The notes beneath the pieces are model-generated. The model worked only from the letters and a program-made list of their open reading frames with translations, was not told the origin of the DNA and ran no database searches. A DNA stretch of 64,000 nucleotides from Gloeopeniophorella convolvens (taxonomy: Eukaryota; Basidiomycota; Agaricomycetes; Russulales). The DNA lies in NCBI GenBank assembly GCA_022496205.1, contig WTXD01000001.1, positions 434,001 to 498,000 of the forward strand, in the 5' to 3' direction. Shown piece by piece: positions 33,250 through 44,970 of the stretch (position 1 is its first letter; each line of letters opens with the position of its first letter). Both the position numbers and the translations under genes were made by a program.

Positions 33250-35735
33250 TTATGTATAGTGGAAGGTGGGTGATCTCTTGTGACCCCTTGATGACTTGCT
33301 CGAGGACGCCGTGCTCGCCGTTGCGCCACTGGGTTTGTAGGTGAGCGTGACATTTGCAGGTCCCGTGCTCCCCCACTGGTCACATAGGGATGAGATGTCT
33401 GGGTGGCTCGAGCTGGATCGGATGGACGGAGATGGAACAGGGGCTGATGAGAGCGTGGTCATGCGCAAATGTCGAGGGGTCAGGACGCCCGAGTGGGCCC
33501 GCGAGAGTGACGGGCGTTGTGCGCGCCTGGAAGGTGAAGCGAAATGGGCGTATTCGAGGTTGTAGTGGCTCTGCACGCGCCTCGAACGTAACGGCGACGT
33601 GCTGGGGGAGTGTTGGGAGGAGTCGGATTTGTCGGGGGTGAACCCTCTGCCCCTGGGTGTTGACACAGACTGCGTGTAGTGATCCGCACCTGGCGTTCGC
33701 GAGGGCGAGTCGTCCCCGCTCAGAGACGCCTCATCTGAATCCTCGTCCGTCGCGTCACTGCCACTCTGCTCGGAATCGTCTGACGCCTTGCCCTCCGAGG
33801 ATGGCTTGTCTTGCCCGTCGCCGCGCACCAGGTGCGCCCGCTCGTTGTCGATCTCGTGAGCGAGCTCGGCCTCGGCATTGTCGTCGAGCGGGCGGGAACC
33901 CTGAGGTTGAGCAAGAGCAAACTCATGTCTCACGAAGGCGCGGCACGACAGGAACGCGTGCTGCGTTGCTTCCAGGAAAGGGAATGCTTGAAACACATGT
34001 ACCTGCGAATGAGACAAATATTAGAGATGCGCTGGTGACACATCGGTGATGCTACCCACCGCGTCCTCGTAAAGCTCGTGCATGACCTGCACACCCGCGA
34101 GAGTAGCCTTGTGGGCGAGCAAGGTAATCTCATCGCGGAGCACCTCCGAATCACCCGCTTGTATCAACATCGGCGGTAGACCTTTGAAATCTCCAAACAA
34201 GGGGCTTGCATACGGATGTGTGAGGTATCGTTCCATGTGCGGACCAAGATAGCAAGCCACGGGATCCAGGTGATCACCGTTGGATGGAATTGGTACAATG
34301 TCGTATGGCGCATTGCTATCCCAAGAGTCGCAACTTCTTGTCAGGTCTACTCGACACGTCAGCAAGGGTACTGCTTCCATGACAAAAGGCACGCACCGAC
34401 CCAGGGCGACATCAGGATAGCACCAGCTGGTAGAGGATAGTTGTTGTCACGAAGGTACATGAGCAAAGCGAGGCATAATGCTCCTCCAGCACTATCGCCA
34501 GCGAAGAGGATGTTGCTAGGTGGGATGTGCAGATCGTCAAGTAGACGGAAGTATGTGCTGACAGCATCGTGTAGAGGACCAGGGAACCTCGTTTCCGGAG
34601 CAAGACGATAGGCGACAGCTACATATGGTTAGACAAAAGACGCTCAAGAAAAGCGCAGTGACTTACCAAAGACGCGGGCATCAGCGAATTTGGAAAGGGG
34701 TACGGTGATTGCTCTGTGTGTAGCTGGACTGAACAAATAATAGGCCCCTGGAGCGGCGCGTGTCAGGCGCGTTCAAATGGACAGGTAACAGGCAACAAGC
34801 CTGCCCAGGAGAACTTACCCCCATGTAGATATAGAATAATCCTTTCGTTATGATGTTTACGCGGCGCGGCAGACGGATGATCCCCGTGGGGCTTTGGTTG
34901 TGATGCTTTCCACTCAGCTTGGAGCCTTTGCCAGAGCCTCTTGGTGACGACCCACTCTCCGGAGAGCTCGCGTGTGCCGTCCTCGAATTGGTCAAATTCC
35001 GCCAGAATCCCGCGAAGCCCGCGTTTGCGCACACGGAAAGTCACGGGCGTGACAAGCGCATCCGGCGGCAGGGGCACGAGGCCGCCAAGTCCCAGGAACA
35101 TGCGAATGGTAGCCTGTGCATGTACGGCATGAGTGCTTCCTCCCTCGGAGCAAGGTGAATAAATGGCAACGCTTACGATGTTAACGAGGTTCGAATGACG
35201 TCCAGCATCTCTCATGATGCCTGCGAGGATCGTCATAGGAAGGCTCCAAGATTTTTTCCGCGGGCCCCATAGATGATGGGAGACGACATCGCTGGCTACC
35301 TCGGTGGCTGTGAGGAAAAAAAAAAAAAGTCAATCCCACGTTTATGAGCGGCGACAACTCCAAGCATGGGAACGGCGTATAGGCCGCGAGGCATCATATG
35401 ACTTGGCCGCGTGCTGGGCTGCGGCGCCTGCAGTCATCCAAGCACAGCGATGACATCGGCAAGATGGTGAAGATCCGGGGAAGGCGCCACTCACCCTTGA
35501 GAGCAACGAGGCCACTGAGGGCGAAAAGGTCGCGCAGGCCCATGACATGACCTCCTTTCTGCGGGAGGAGGGGGTCGACGCGTGAAGAAGGAGGGGGGAC
35601 CCCGGGAGTCTCATAGTGACGTAGGAGAGATGCGATCGACGAAGGCCTTACGGTCGATGCAGGAGTTACGGCAGGGACTGGGGCTGCCAGTTGCGTTGCG
35701 AGGTGGGAGAGAGGCCAAGGGAGAGAAATAGTCAT
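33250..35735 (-). CDS. Alpha/beta hydrolase (hormone-sensitive-lipase family) with long disordered tail
   Basis: Esterase/lipase of the HGG-motif family. Exons 35735-35495, 35307-35177, 35113-34819, 34747-34667, 34618-34397, 34346-34060, 34002-33250; 2010 nt, 669 aa. Oxyanion-hole motif ILYLHGGAYY is split by an intron; nucleophile elbow FAGDSAGGALC; acid in QAGDSEVLRDE (one of the Asp residues); His in AVHVFQAFP. All three catalytic elements are present. SPWVDLTRSC follows the elbow as usual in the family. After the catalytic fold (about residue 440) comes a tail of over 200 residues, acidic and Ser-rich, ending SSKSSRGHKRSPTF. The first intron, 187 nt, is far longer than the others and may hide a small exon. 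Substrate unknown; fungal relatives act on steryl esters or acylglycerols. Confidence 0.87.
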
Positions 35736-36036
35736 GGGTGAAACGGGAGAGAGAGGACGGGCGCGGGAGGGCAGAGAGGGTAGCGATGTTGTAGTGGAAT
35801 TAAATAGGGATGAGAAGAGTACAATATGAGCTGGAGGACGGGCCTCATGCGCGTTGCTAACTGTTAGCGGAGCGGTCAACTGCTCGCGACAGCTCGAAAT
35901 GACCAGCTCTCCCCGACCAGTCATGATCCGCTTATGTAACGTCCTCCGATCTTCTTTATCACATGCATCCTTACTGGTCCCTCACCTGCTCCTTTCCAGC
36001 CAAGCTCTCGCACGAGATCACCACGCTCCTATCCAA
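35736..36036. other. Spacer between MAP2 and hydrolase genes
   Basis: 301 bp: the 3' UTR of MAP2 and the promoter of the hydrolase gene, both read on the minus strand. No believable open frame, no clear TATA box. Confidence 0.4.
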
Positions 36037-37879
<1,843 letters not shown>

Positions 37880-37992
37880 CGCGGGCGAAAGAAGGAACAG
37901 AAACTGAATCGAGTGCTCCGCTCACGTAACCATCATACTTACCGCCCGTGTGAGGGCGTGTCCTTGTCAGCCTTCGCTTGCTCTGCACAGTC
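37880..37992. promoter_or_regulatory. Shared divergent promoter, MAP2 / charged-protein gene
   Basis: 113 bp between divergent starts. No TATA box on either strand that I would trust. Confidence 0.45.
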
Positions 37993-39123
37993 ATGCCGCG
38001 CTCGCCCTCGCGCGAGTCGAGGCATCGTTCAGAATCGCCGACAAGGCACCTTCCTGGAGGCGCCGAACCCATATCTGAATCTGATTACTTTCTCAAGAGC
38101 GCCGAGTTTCGCGTCTGGCTCAAAGACGAGAAGCGTAAGGTACATTTATAACTGTCAAATAGCAATCCGTCCATTTCTAAGCACTGCCCCCCAGTACTTT
38201 GACGAGCTCTCGGGAGACAAGGCACGCAAGTGAGTTTGCATACACCCCGCCTGAGATACCGCTCACGCACAGCCCAAGGTACTTCCATAAATTCGTGAAG
38301 GTGCGTCACTAGACAATCTCCGGAATGACGCGGCTCATAGTTCCCCACAGGAATGGAACCGCGGAAGGTTACACAGTAAGCCCAACCACCGCCGAGGCCA
38401 CTGTAGTCAGCTCCTCATCCATCTTTAGAATCCCTCTACGCCGGCGTTGACCCTTCTAAGCAATATGCGACCTCGCAAACCGCATATAAATGGTCGTTCG
38501 CCTCGAAGCGTACAAAGGCAGAGGCAGAGGCTTTGGAGGCTGCCCGAGAGGAGGTCGGGACTGCCACCTATGGTACGAGCGGCGAGCCGTCAAGGTCCAG
38601 AGATACGGGTGTCAGACGTGTACAAGGGCCCGCTATGCCTTCGCCCGCCGACCGGATCCTGGCACGCGAAACTATAGAGGAGGACGCCGCCGCAGAGCGC
38701 GAGTACCAGCGCAAGCGCGACAAGAAGGAGGCCCGAGAACGGATAGAAGACATGGTGGGCCCGCGTCAAGTCGGCCGTGAGCGCATGCTCGAGAAGAAGC
38801 AAGAGCGACGAGAGAGCGACCGCGCATTTAGAGAGAAGGGTGACGAGGGCTTGGAGCTCGATGAAAAAACCCTCCTGGGCGGTGGCGATAGCTTCAAGGC
38901 TCAGTGCGTTCTCCACTTCATCTCGGTCCTCTGGTACTCACCCGCCCACACGACGCCTTATCGTGCGCGCAGGATTGCTCGCAGAGATGCCGCACGTGGC
39001 AAGCGTGAGTCTGCACGCGAGGAGAAGATGGCTGCAACGCGCGAGCGCGCGGCTGCCGTCCGCGAGAAAGACAAGGCCACTATGGACATGTTCATGCAAA
39101 TGGCCAAAGCGAAATACGGATAG
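37993..39123 (+). CDS. Arg/Glu-rich conserved protein, possibly splicing-associated
   Basis: Exons 37993-38139, 38195-38229, 38279-38300, 38351-38375, 38429-38903, 38973-39123; 855 nt, 284 aa. The third and fourth exons are only 22 and 25 nt. The N-terminus is an SR-like run (PRSPSRESRHRSESPTR). A conserved-looking block follows: DYFLKSAEFRVWLKDEKRKY, FDELSGDKARKYFHKFVKEW and NRGRLHKSLYAGVD. The rest is long charged helix (REYQRKRDKKEARERIEDMV, AREEKMAATRERAAAVREKD). I recall fungal proteins of this layout carrying a helicase-like name (HEL117), but there are no DEAD-box motifs here, so that name should not be copied. The SR-type start and charged helices suggest an RNA-processing role (inference). 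Intron 38904-38972 is in frame and stop-free. Confidence 0.75.
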
Positions 39124-41414
39124 GCCGACGCTCATGTGTGCTTCCGTCCTTCCCCAGGCTCTCTATGAACATAATCTGACCGGTGGTGCGCGCGACGGAA
39201 TTACTGTTCTTCGGTTGCGATGTATTATGCTTATAAGACGTATCATACATTGTCTACAGCTCGCTGACCTCATACAATCGAACGAACACCTCACATCCAT
39301 GCCTGGTTCTCTTCGTCAAGGAGTTCTGCCTTGAATTATCCCGCTGAGTGCTGCATTGGGAGGCGACGCCTGGGGAACATGACGTACCCTCATCGAACCG
39401 GAATAAACTACTTTGTTCGAGCGGCTGAAGATCTTTTTCGACGGGGGATACTCGCTTGCTCTTGTCGAGATAGGAACATCCTTCGCTTCCGCCGGCTTGC
39501 TCTGGATTCATAGAAGCTGCGTCATTGAACTGCAGGCTGGTTGAAGGGAGACCAACTGACCTCACGGAACCTGGGGAATCTCCGAACAAAGGAGATTACT
39601 CCGCAGCTGCGGGGGCCAGTCCATGCGCGGTTCTCCTCATCGATCCGATAGTCTGTCTCCTGCCGTCATAGCTCAGCCTCTGAGATAAGACTGGCATATA
39701 TAAGGGACCTGCCTCGGAGGCGTACTCGTCATGGCTCGTCTGCTCGATCTCGTCAAGCAACTCGCACTTGGCAGAATAATGAGCTCAACACGCCGACGAT
39801 AAGCTGAGCAACACAGCCTACCAGCGTGCTCGTCTCCGACTGGGGTGTAGAGCTGGATGGGGTGACATTGTCCCAGTGGGCGTCGCTGAGCTGTCGAAGA
39901 ACCGATGAGCTGCCTTGCACCCTGGGTCAACGATAGCGGGCATACTGGCTCGAATCCTCCGGATCTCGAGCGCGGGACGCTTGCTTTGGCCCGCGCGAGG
40001 CGCAGTTTGTCTGCGACGACTGTTGCTTGAATGAACTGGGACTATCTCACAAATTGTTTCAATGACTGCATGTGCGCGTGGGTGGGTGCTCCACTCACCA
40101 TGGCGTTGTGGCGGGGGGTCGGCGATCACTCGGTTGGATAAGGTGGATATTCGGGTCTTAGGTTGAGGAGCCCTTGCTCCTGCATGTTCATATACGGCAC
40201 CGTGAGGGGACGGGCCGACGCAGGCGAAGGTGCCGTTCACAATACGTTTGAATCGCAGTATGCCGACGGAGGGAATGGCTGTCAATTCACCGGGCATGAC
40301 GGAGAAGCGTCAATAGAAAGGTCAGGAGCTCGCCTAGCCAGCTCAAAAGGTAAGGTGCCTCTGATAACTCATGCGACAGGTAGCACAAGACATCGTTTTC
40401 CCAAGATAGATGGGTGGTTCGAAGTAGATAGAAGGAGTATTGTCGTGGCCATCTCGCTGGAACTTTCAATTCAGCCACCATTACACGATCGGTGCGAGGT
40501 TACTCCTCAGAAGGGGGAAGGTACCAAACGTCCTACGTCCGCAACAGTGGTAGCTCCACAGAGAAGAACCGTGTGTTGGAGAGTGTCTACGTTCATGAGG
40601 ATTACCATGGTACTGTTTCGAGGTACCGAACATTGGGCGTGCACGCTGATCCTGGATGATTCAAAGACACGACGTCACAAGTGCAGATATGACTTGAACA
40701 TGGGATATTATCCATGACGACATGATGCCTCACAGGTGCATGCTTGTGACCCCCGCAGTAGCGCTATGGGATACGTCGCACAAGTCCAGAGAATGCTAGT
40801 GCAGCGCATGGACAGAGTGAGCCAGAAATAGCACACAGCTTTCGAGGGATCACGGGCCCGGTGCCCTCGTCGAGAATCAACCGAAGTTCTGCCCCTGCCG
40901 CCCTTCTCATTCAGATTCCGTTCGGGGCTAAGCCCTTGAAAGTATCAGAGACATCTCCGTGCAATGCGCGGAGGCCAATCAGCACCTCGGGATTGGGACC
41001 GTGGAGACCCAAATGCGGCGCAACCGTGGGTCCGGTAAGATTGCATTTGCTCGATGTAGACATTGGAGGTCGGTTCGAAGGAGAGGACACATCGTGTACC
41101 AGAGGGCCGGTTGGGCGTCTGGAAATGCTTAAAGGTTCTGAGCGGCGGGCAACATGAAGGCCTCGAAAGTGACATGGGAGGGATGTGGTCGTCTATGACT
41201 CGGAGGCGGGCCGCGGTTGATTTCGCACGGTTGCATCGGGCGTCATGAGTTTGGGGTGTATGTTGAGAGAAGACGGATAGCACAAGGCGGTCGGCCAGGT
41301 TGGGTATGTGCCATATGGCTGCACTACTGAATGTCAAGGCTTCACATGAGCAAGTGGGGTGAAAGCTCTCAGAACACTGACACCGCACCCTCACCACCCC
41401 GTTAGACGAGGGGG
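39124..41414. other. Gene-poor island of 2.3 kb
   Basis: The longest stretch with no gene I can support. Open frames here are short, lack conserved motifs and cannot be joined into a family-like protein. A TATA box (TATATAAG, 39697-39704) lies 27 bp before an ATG at 39731 that opens a 23-codon frame; splicing with GT at 39752 could extend it but gives nothing I recognise. On the minus strand, the ATG near 41067 opens 42 codons of well-behaved sequence (GPTVAPHLGLHGPNPEVLIG). These may be remnants of decayed genes. No repeat, tRNA or rRNA signature was found. Confidence 0.5.
39697..39704 (+). promoter_or_regulatory. TATA-like box without an assigned gene
   Basis: TATATAAG, 27 bp before an ATG at 39731. 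Only a 23-codon frame follows, so it may be a chance match or the promoter of an unrecognised short or noncoding transcript. Confidence 0.25.
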
Positions 41415-41708
41415 CTACTCCTGTGCGCCATCATCCTCGTCCTCGCCATCCTCGTCGACTGCTTGCTTGGTTCCTGCTTCCTTTCCTTGTTCCCTGTTCC
41501 CGACAGCATCCCTCCAGACTGTGAGCTCCTGCCCGGTTACGGTCTTGATGTCATCGATCGTGGCTCGAAGGGCATCGTAATATGCCTTGTAACCACTGGC
41601 GGGCGATGAGACTGGGCGATTATGTGATACAGACGGCTGGGCTGCTGTCTGCGGAGTGCCGTCCGGGGTATTCAGTTGGTAAGTGGCCGTAAAGGTGGGT
41701 TGAGACAT
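41415..41708 (-). CDS. GON7: KEOPS/EKC complex subunit Gon7
   Basis: Intronless, 97 aa from ATG at 41708 (MSQPTFTATYQLNTPDG). KEOPS makes the t6A modification on tRNAs that read ANN codons; Gon7 is its small fungal-type accessory subunit, bound to Pcc1. Visible features are a short N-terminal strand, a Ser/Pro linker, then the helix YKAYYDALRATIDDIKTVTG followed by ELTVWRDAVGNREQGKEA and an acidic C-terminus (DEDGEDEDDGAQE), which is the known Gon7 layout. The frame is open upstream to a GTG/ATG at 41846, but the family start fits 41708. It is divergent from the methyltransferase gene. Confidence 0.75.
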   Translation of the reverse strand: MSQPTFTATYQLNTPDGTPQTAAQPSVSHNRPVSSPASGYKAYYDALRATIDDIKTVTGQELTVWRDAVGNREQGKEAGTKQAVDEDGEDEDDGAQE

Positions 41709-42136
41709 GGCGTGGAACCTGAGACTATCGCTAGGCGGCATCAGCGCTATCTTATCTCGGGCTCCGGCACCAGGGCCGGCACCGGCGGTGGCGCACGTGT
41801 AGCAGGTTTTTTGGCGTGCCAGTGTTCTGATTGGTCGATGCCACACGTCCCCTCTCGAAACGCAACGCTCAAAGAGCCGCCCCAGGCGGTGCGCGCAGTT
41901 TTACACCTCTCATCATCACCTCCAAGATGCCTGTTCTCCAGTGCTAACGTCTCCTCCGAGGGTTCTGTTTTTTTCTCCATAGACCTTTCGATCCATCTCC
42001 TTCATTTCGCCTCCAAGGGATTCCCAGATACCAGCCTTTCGGTTTCATTCATACGGACCCAGCGATAATACTTTTCGACTCGGAACATTAGACCTACTGC
42101 ATAGAAAGCACTAGACGAAGAATACGAATCGAGATA
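41709..42136. promoter_or_regulatory. Divergent region, GON7 / methyltransferase
   Basis: 428 bp between start codons. An inverted CCAAT box (ATTGG) lies at 41830-41834 and a T-rich pyrimidine tract near 41968-41978. No gene seen. Confidence 0.4.
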
Positions 42137-43327
42137 ATGGCGCAACCCATCAAACCCATCGCTCCCACAGCCAGCCTCCCGCCTCTGAAGCGCCTCGCCA
42201 ACTGTCCTCTTATCGAGGTCATCAGGGCTCTGGCCAACCTCCGAACCCTGTATTCCCCAGGTCAACTCACGGGGGGCTTGCAACTCAAGGCAATATTGAA
42301 TTCATACCCACACCTGATTCACGACGACTCCGTTCCCGATTCCGGCTACGCCTCTGCAGAGGAAGACAGTGAAGACGACGAACTGTCCTGCAGTGACAGC
42401 GAGGACAACGAAGCCTTGGAGCTTCTGCGCGCAGACGAGCTCGAACGCGGCTATGCCATCAAATGGCTTACAGGCTTCGCAGCTAGATCCGATGTGTGGA
42501 TGTCCTCCATCCCTGAACCCGAAGTCGAGGCGTACACCTCCGCCATCGATGAAGCTGCATCGCTCCTTGCCCTGTTTACCGGCTCAGGAGTCCCAGAGGA
42601 AGCGATCACTCGCAAATTCTCACTCCCTGGACCCGATGGCCGGCCGGTGGAAGTAGAGCTGAACGATGCGCCCCTCCTCAGCGAGGACCATACTTCCGTT
42701 GGCCTCCAAAGCTGGGCAAGCTCGATCCTTCTCGCCGAGCGTATGTGTGCTGGCCCCGCTGCATTCTGCCTGGGAAGGACGACACGCAAGGAAGGGCTGC
42801 GCGTGCTCGAGCTCGGTGCTGGAACAGGCATGCTCAGCATCGCAGCCGCTCACATCCTGGCGCGCACGCAGATCTCCATGTCTCCTCTGGTCGTCGCGAC
42901 CGACTTCCATCCAGACGTGCTAGCAAATCTCCGACGCAACGTTAATAGCAACAAGGACGCACAAGGAATCCTCGTACGGGAGCTGGACTGGTCTCAGCCG
43001 AACCTGCAAGATGCGCCATTCGACCGCCCCTTCGACGTAATCCTCGCCGCCGATGTCGTATACGAACCACTTCACGCGTCGTGGATAGCAAGCTGCGTCA
43101 CGAAGCTGCTCGCGCACCCCGGAGGAGTGATGTGGATGATTATCGCCCTCCGGCCGAGCGGAAGGCACGAGGGCCTGGCATCGACGGTCGGCGAAGCCTT
43201 CTCGCACGGAGAAGGCAACAAGCGATTGGCAGTACTCGAGGAAGAGACCCTGCAGAAGGAGGATGGCCGTGGCCGCGCAGACGAGGCAGGGTACAAGCTC
43301 TTCAAGATCGGATGGGTACAAGGGTAG
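42137..43327 (+). CDS. Class I SAM-dependent methyltransferase (methyltransferase_16 / lysine-methyltransferase-like)
   Basis: Single exon, 396 aa. The seven-beta-strand fold is clear: motif I LRVLELGAGTGMLSIAAAHI, motif II VVATDFHP, motif III/post-I RELDWS, and FDVILAADVVYEPLHASWIA with the D-V-V-Y block typical of the METTL21/FAM86 group that methylates non-histone lysines such as those of elongation factor 2. A tryptophan-bearing segment before motif I (VGLQSWASSILLAERM) matches the group. The N-terminus (about 1-150) is helical with an acidic insert (SAEEDSEDDELSCSDSEDNE). Substrate is not settled by sequence; FAM86-like eEF2 methylation is one option. Confidence 0.82.
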   Translation: MAQPIKPIAPTASLPPLKRLANCPLIEVIRALANLRTLYSPGQLTGGLQLKAILNSYPHLIHDDSVPDSGYASAEEDSEDDELSCSDSEDNEALELLRADELERGYAIKWLTGFAARSDVWMSSIPEPEVEAYTSAIDEAASLLALFTGSGVPEEAITRKFSLPGPDGRPVEVELNDAPLLSEDHTSVGLQSWASSILLAERMCAGPAAFCLGRTTRKEGLRVLELGAGTGMLSIAAAHILARTQISMSPLVVATDFHPDVLANLRRNVNSNKDAQGILVRELDWSQPNLQDAPFDRPFDVILAADVVYEPLHASWIASCVTKLLAHPGGVMWMIIALRPSGRHEGLASTVGEAFSHGEGNKRLAVLEEETLQKEDGRGRADEAGYKLFKIGWVQG

Positions 43328-43392
43328 TCGCTGTTGTACGTCTCTTCGCGTGGTGGGTATATAATAAAGTCACATATATAGCCAGTGGTTAT

Positions 43393-44288
43393 TCATGCTG
43401 CTTGCCGTCCGAGCTCGCAGAGCAACCGTGCAGCGTCCATAAGGTCGTCCTCACGGTCTTTTGGTTTCTCCTTCGTCCCCTTCTTCGTGGTCCGCGGGCC
43501 AACCCAGAAAACGTCAACCTCAGGGTCGCCAGAAAGGCTGCCCATAGGCGTGATGGCCTCGTGGGGGTCTTCCTCGTCCGTTTCGTTGCCGTCGTGAGGC
43601 CCAGTCTGCTTCCCGACCAGACGCGCAGCTGCACATGCCCACTCAAGCGAACGCACATGTCTCCGCTTGCCCATTCCAAACTGAACGTATTCTGGCTCTG
43701 GCGGGCTAGGCGGCACGAGAGGAGACGAGGGCATGTTGTCCCATAAGGACTTGCGGGGATCTGAACGTTTTGTCTGTGTCCGAGGGGGTGCAGTGCGCAG
43801 CTCCGAACGTCGTGCCATGGCCTCGAGCGTCGGTCGCTTTGTGCGAGGTGTCACAGGCGCATATGGAGATGAGAACGAATGCGGAAGCGAGGTCTTCCGT
43901 CGGCGCGGTGTCGGACGAGCGGCGGGGGAAGATGCCGAATGCGCATTGATCGTCGCTTTGCGCTCATTCTGACGGCGGTTTTGGAACCAGATGGTAACAG
44001 CTTTAGAATCTCTGGTAAAGGGAGTCAATACTTATATGTGTAAGACCGAGGAGCTAATCACAAGTCAAGTTCCTGGGAAAGTGCTTCCCTCTCCTGACGG
44101 GATGGATGTGAGGTACTATGATATAGTTGATCGAGCATGGTAAGCTGGAACTCGGTAAAGCGTTTGCGGGTGCGCTTCACGGTGCCGTCTGTTGGAGCCC
44201 GGGAACCAGATAGAACGGGTTCATCGGACAACGAAGCGACACTAGAGGAGGAGGAGGAGCGGGATAAATCGACGCGAGGGAGGGCCAT
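43393..44288 (-). CDS. Homeodomain transcription factor
   Basis: Exons 44288-44062 and 44011-43393 with a 50-nt intron; 846 nt, 281 aa. The homeodomain spans about residues 38-97: KRTRKRFTEFQLTMLDQLYH, then PSRQEREALSQELDL and AVTIWFQNRRQNERKA. Recognition helix WFQNRR is intact with Asn51. The intron falls between helices 2 and 3, a position common in fungal homeobox genes. The remainder is disordered and basic, with a conserved-looking short block SPPEPEYVQFGMGKRRHVRS and RSLEWACAAARLVG. It is a typical (not TALE) homeodomain. Whether it is a mating-type gene cannot be said: no partner homeodomain gene lies beside it, which argues against a mating-type locus here. Confidence 0.88.
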
Positions 44289-44543
44289 GATGGGGTGGTC
44301 AGGCAGAGGGGCCGGAAGATTTTATAGAAGGTGCGGTATTGGCGGCTAAACGACGTGACGCGCCTGTAAACGAGAGACGCGTCGCGCGACGCGACTGTTG
44401 TGCACGTGACCGCATGCTCACGACAGTCGACATATCCGAATCGCGTCCGCGTTCACTCCGAACTGAATATGTAGTCCAATGGCATGATTGTTGTCTGGAT
44501 ACGATTAATGTACATACATGTCTTGCACCCAGCTACTTCGCAT

Positions 44544-44970
44544 TTATGTACGACCTTTCGACTGCAGATATTCTTCCTCTTCTCTTTTCAGTTCCGCATC
44601 GACCTTGGCACCCCGGGAAGGCTCATGTCCCTGATTACGCGCAGGTGCTAATGGATCGTCCACAGTTTTGTACTCTTCGTTGAAACCGGTTTGTTCATCA
44701 AACTCTGCTGCTGCCTGGCGGACTCCCAATGTGCGATTATCTCTGCCATTGGTAGATGATGGACTTTTGGTAACTATTGAGAGATAAAAACTACCTACTT
44801 CGAGTCAAGGTTGTTGTGTGCATTGGATTGTCCCATGTGGAATGGCGCAGCATCAGAGCCCGTCTTGGACGTGAAGTCCTAAGTCATGGATGGGTGGAAT
44901 TCCGCCACGAGACAACTCACCTTTGGTCGCCATCATTGTAGACACGAGCGTCTCCTACATTGGATTGCAT
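44544..44970 (-). CDS. Small hydrophilic (LEA-like) protein, 5' end uncertain
   Basis: Two exons are well supported: 44878-44799 and 44742-44544, joined in frame (LDSK to DNRTLGVRQ). Together they encode 92 residues of charged, Gly/Asn-rich sequence ending EEEEYLQSKGRT, with no hydrophobic segment. Such proteins are often stress-induced in fungi; that role is inference. The first exon is unclear. The best-looking start, ATG at 44970, reads MQSNVGDARVYNDGDQ up to a consensus GTGAGT donor at 44920, but its phase does not fit the second exon. A 12-nt first exon (44970-44959) with donor GTAGGA does fit. Either the short exon is right, or there is a base error or true frameshift. A TATA-like box lies upstream at 45070-45075. 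Confidence 0.55.

Noticed and set aside
35318..35330. Run of 13 A on the plus strand as a possible retroposon poly(A) tail
   Set aside because: It is the polypyrimidine tract just before the acceptor at 35308 of the hydrolase gene's first intron.
39661..39990. A tRNA-like look (A-box-like TAGCTCAGCC and a TCGAATCC-like stretch)
   Set aside because: The spacing is far too long and no acceptor stem or cloverleaf can be drawn.
40163..40717. A 184-codon plus-strand open frame in the gene-poor island
   Set aside because: No conserved motif, no splice-supported extension, and no start context; treated as chance or remnant.
43393..44288. Mating-type A (homeodomain) locus
   Set aside because: Only one homeodomain gene is present and there is no divergent HD1/HD2 partner or mitochondrial intermediate peptidase gene nearby in this window.
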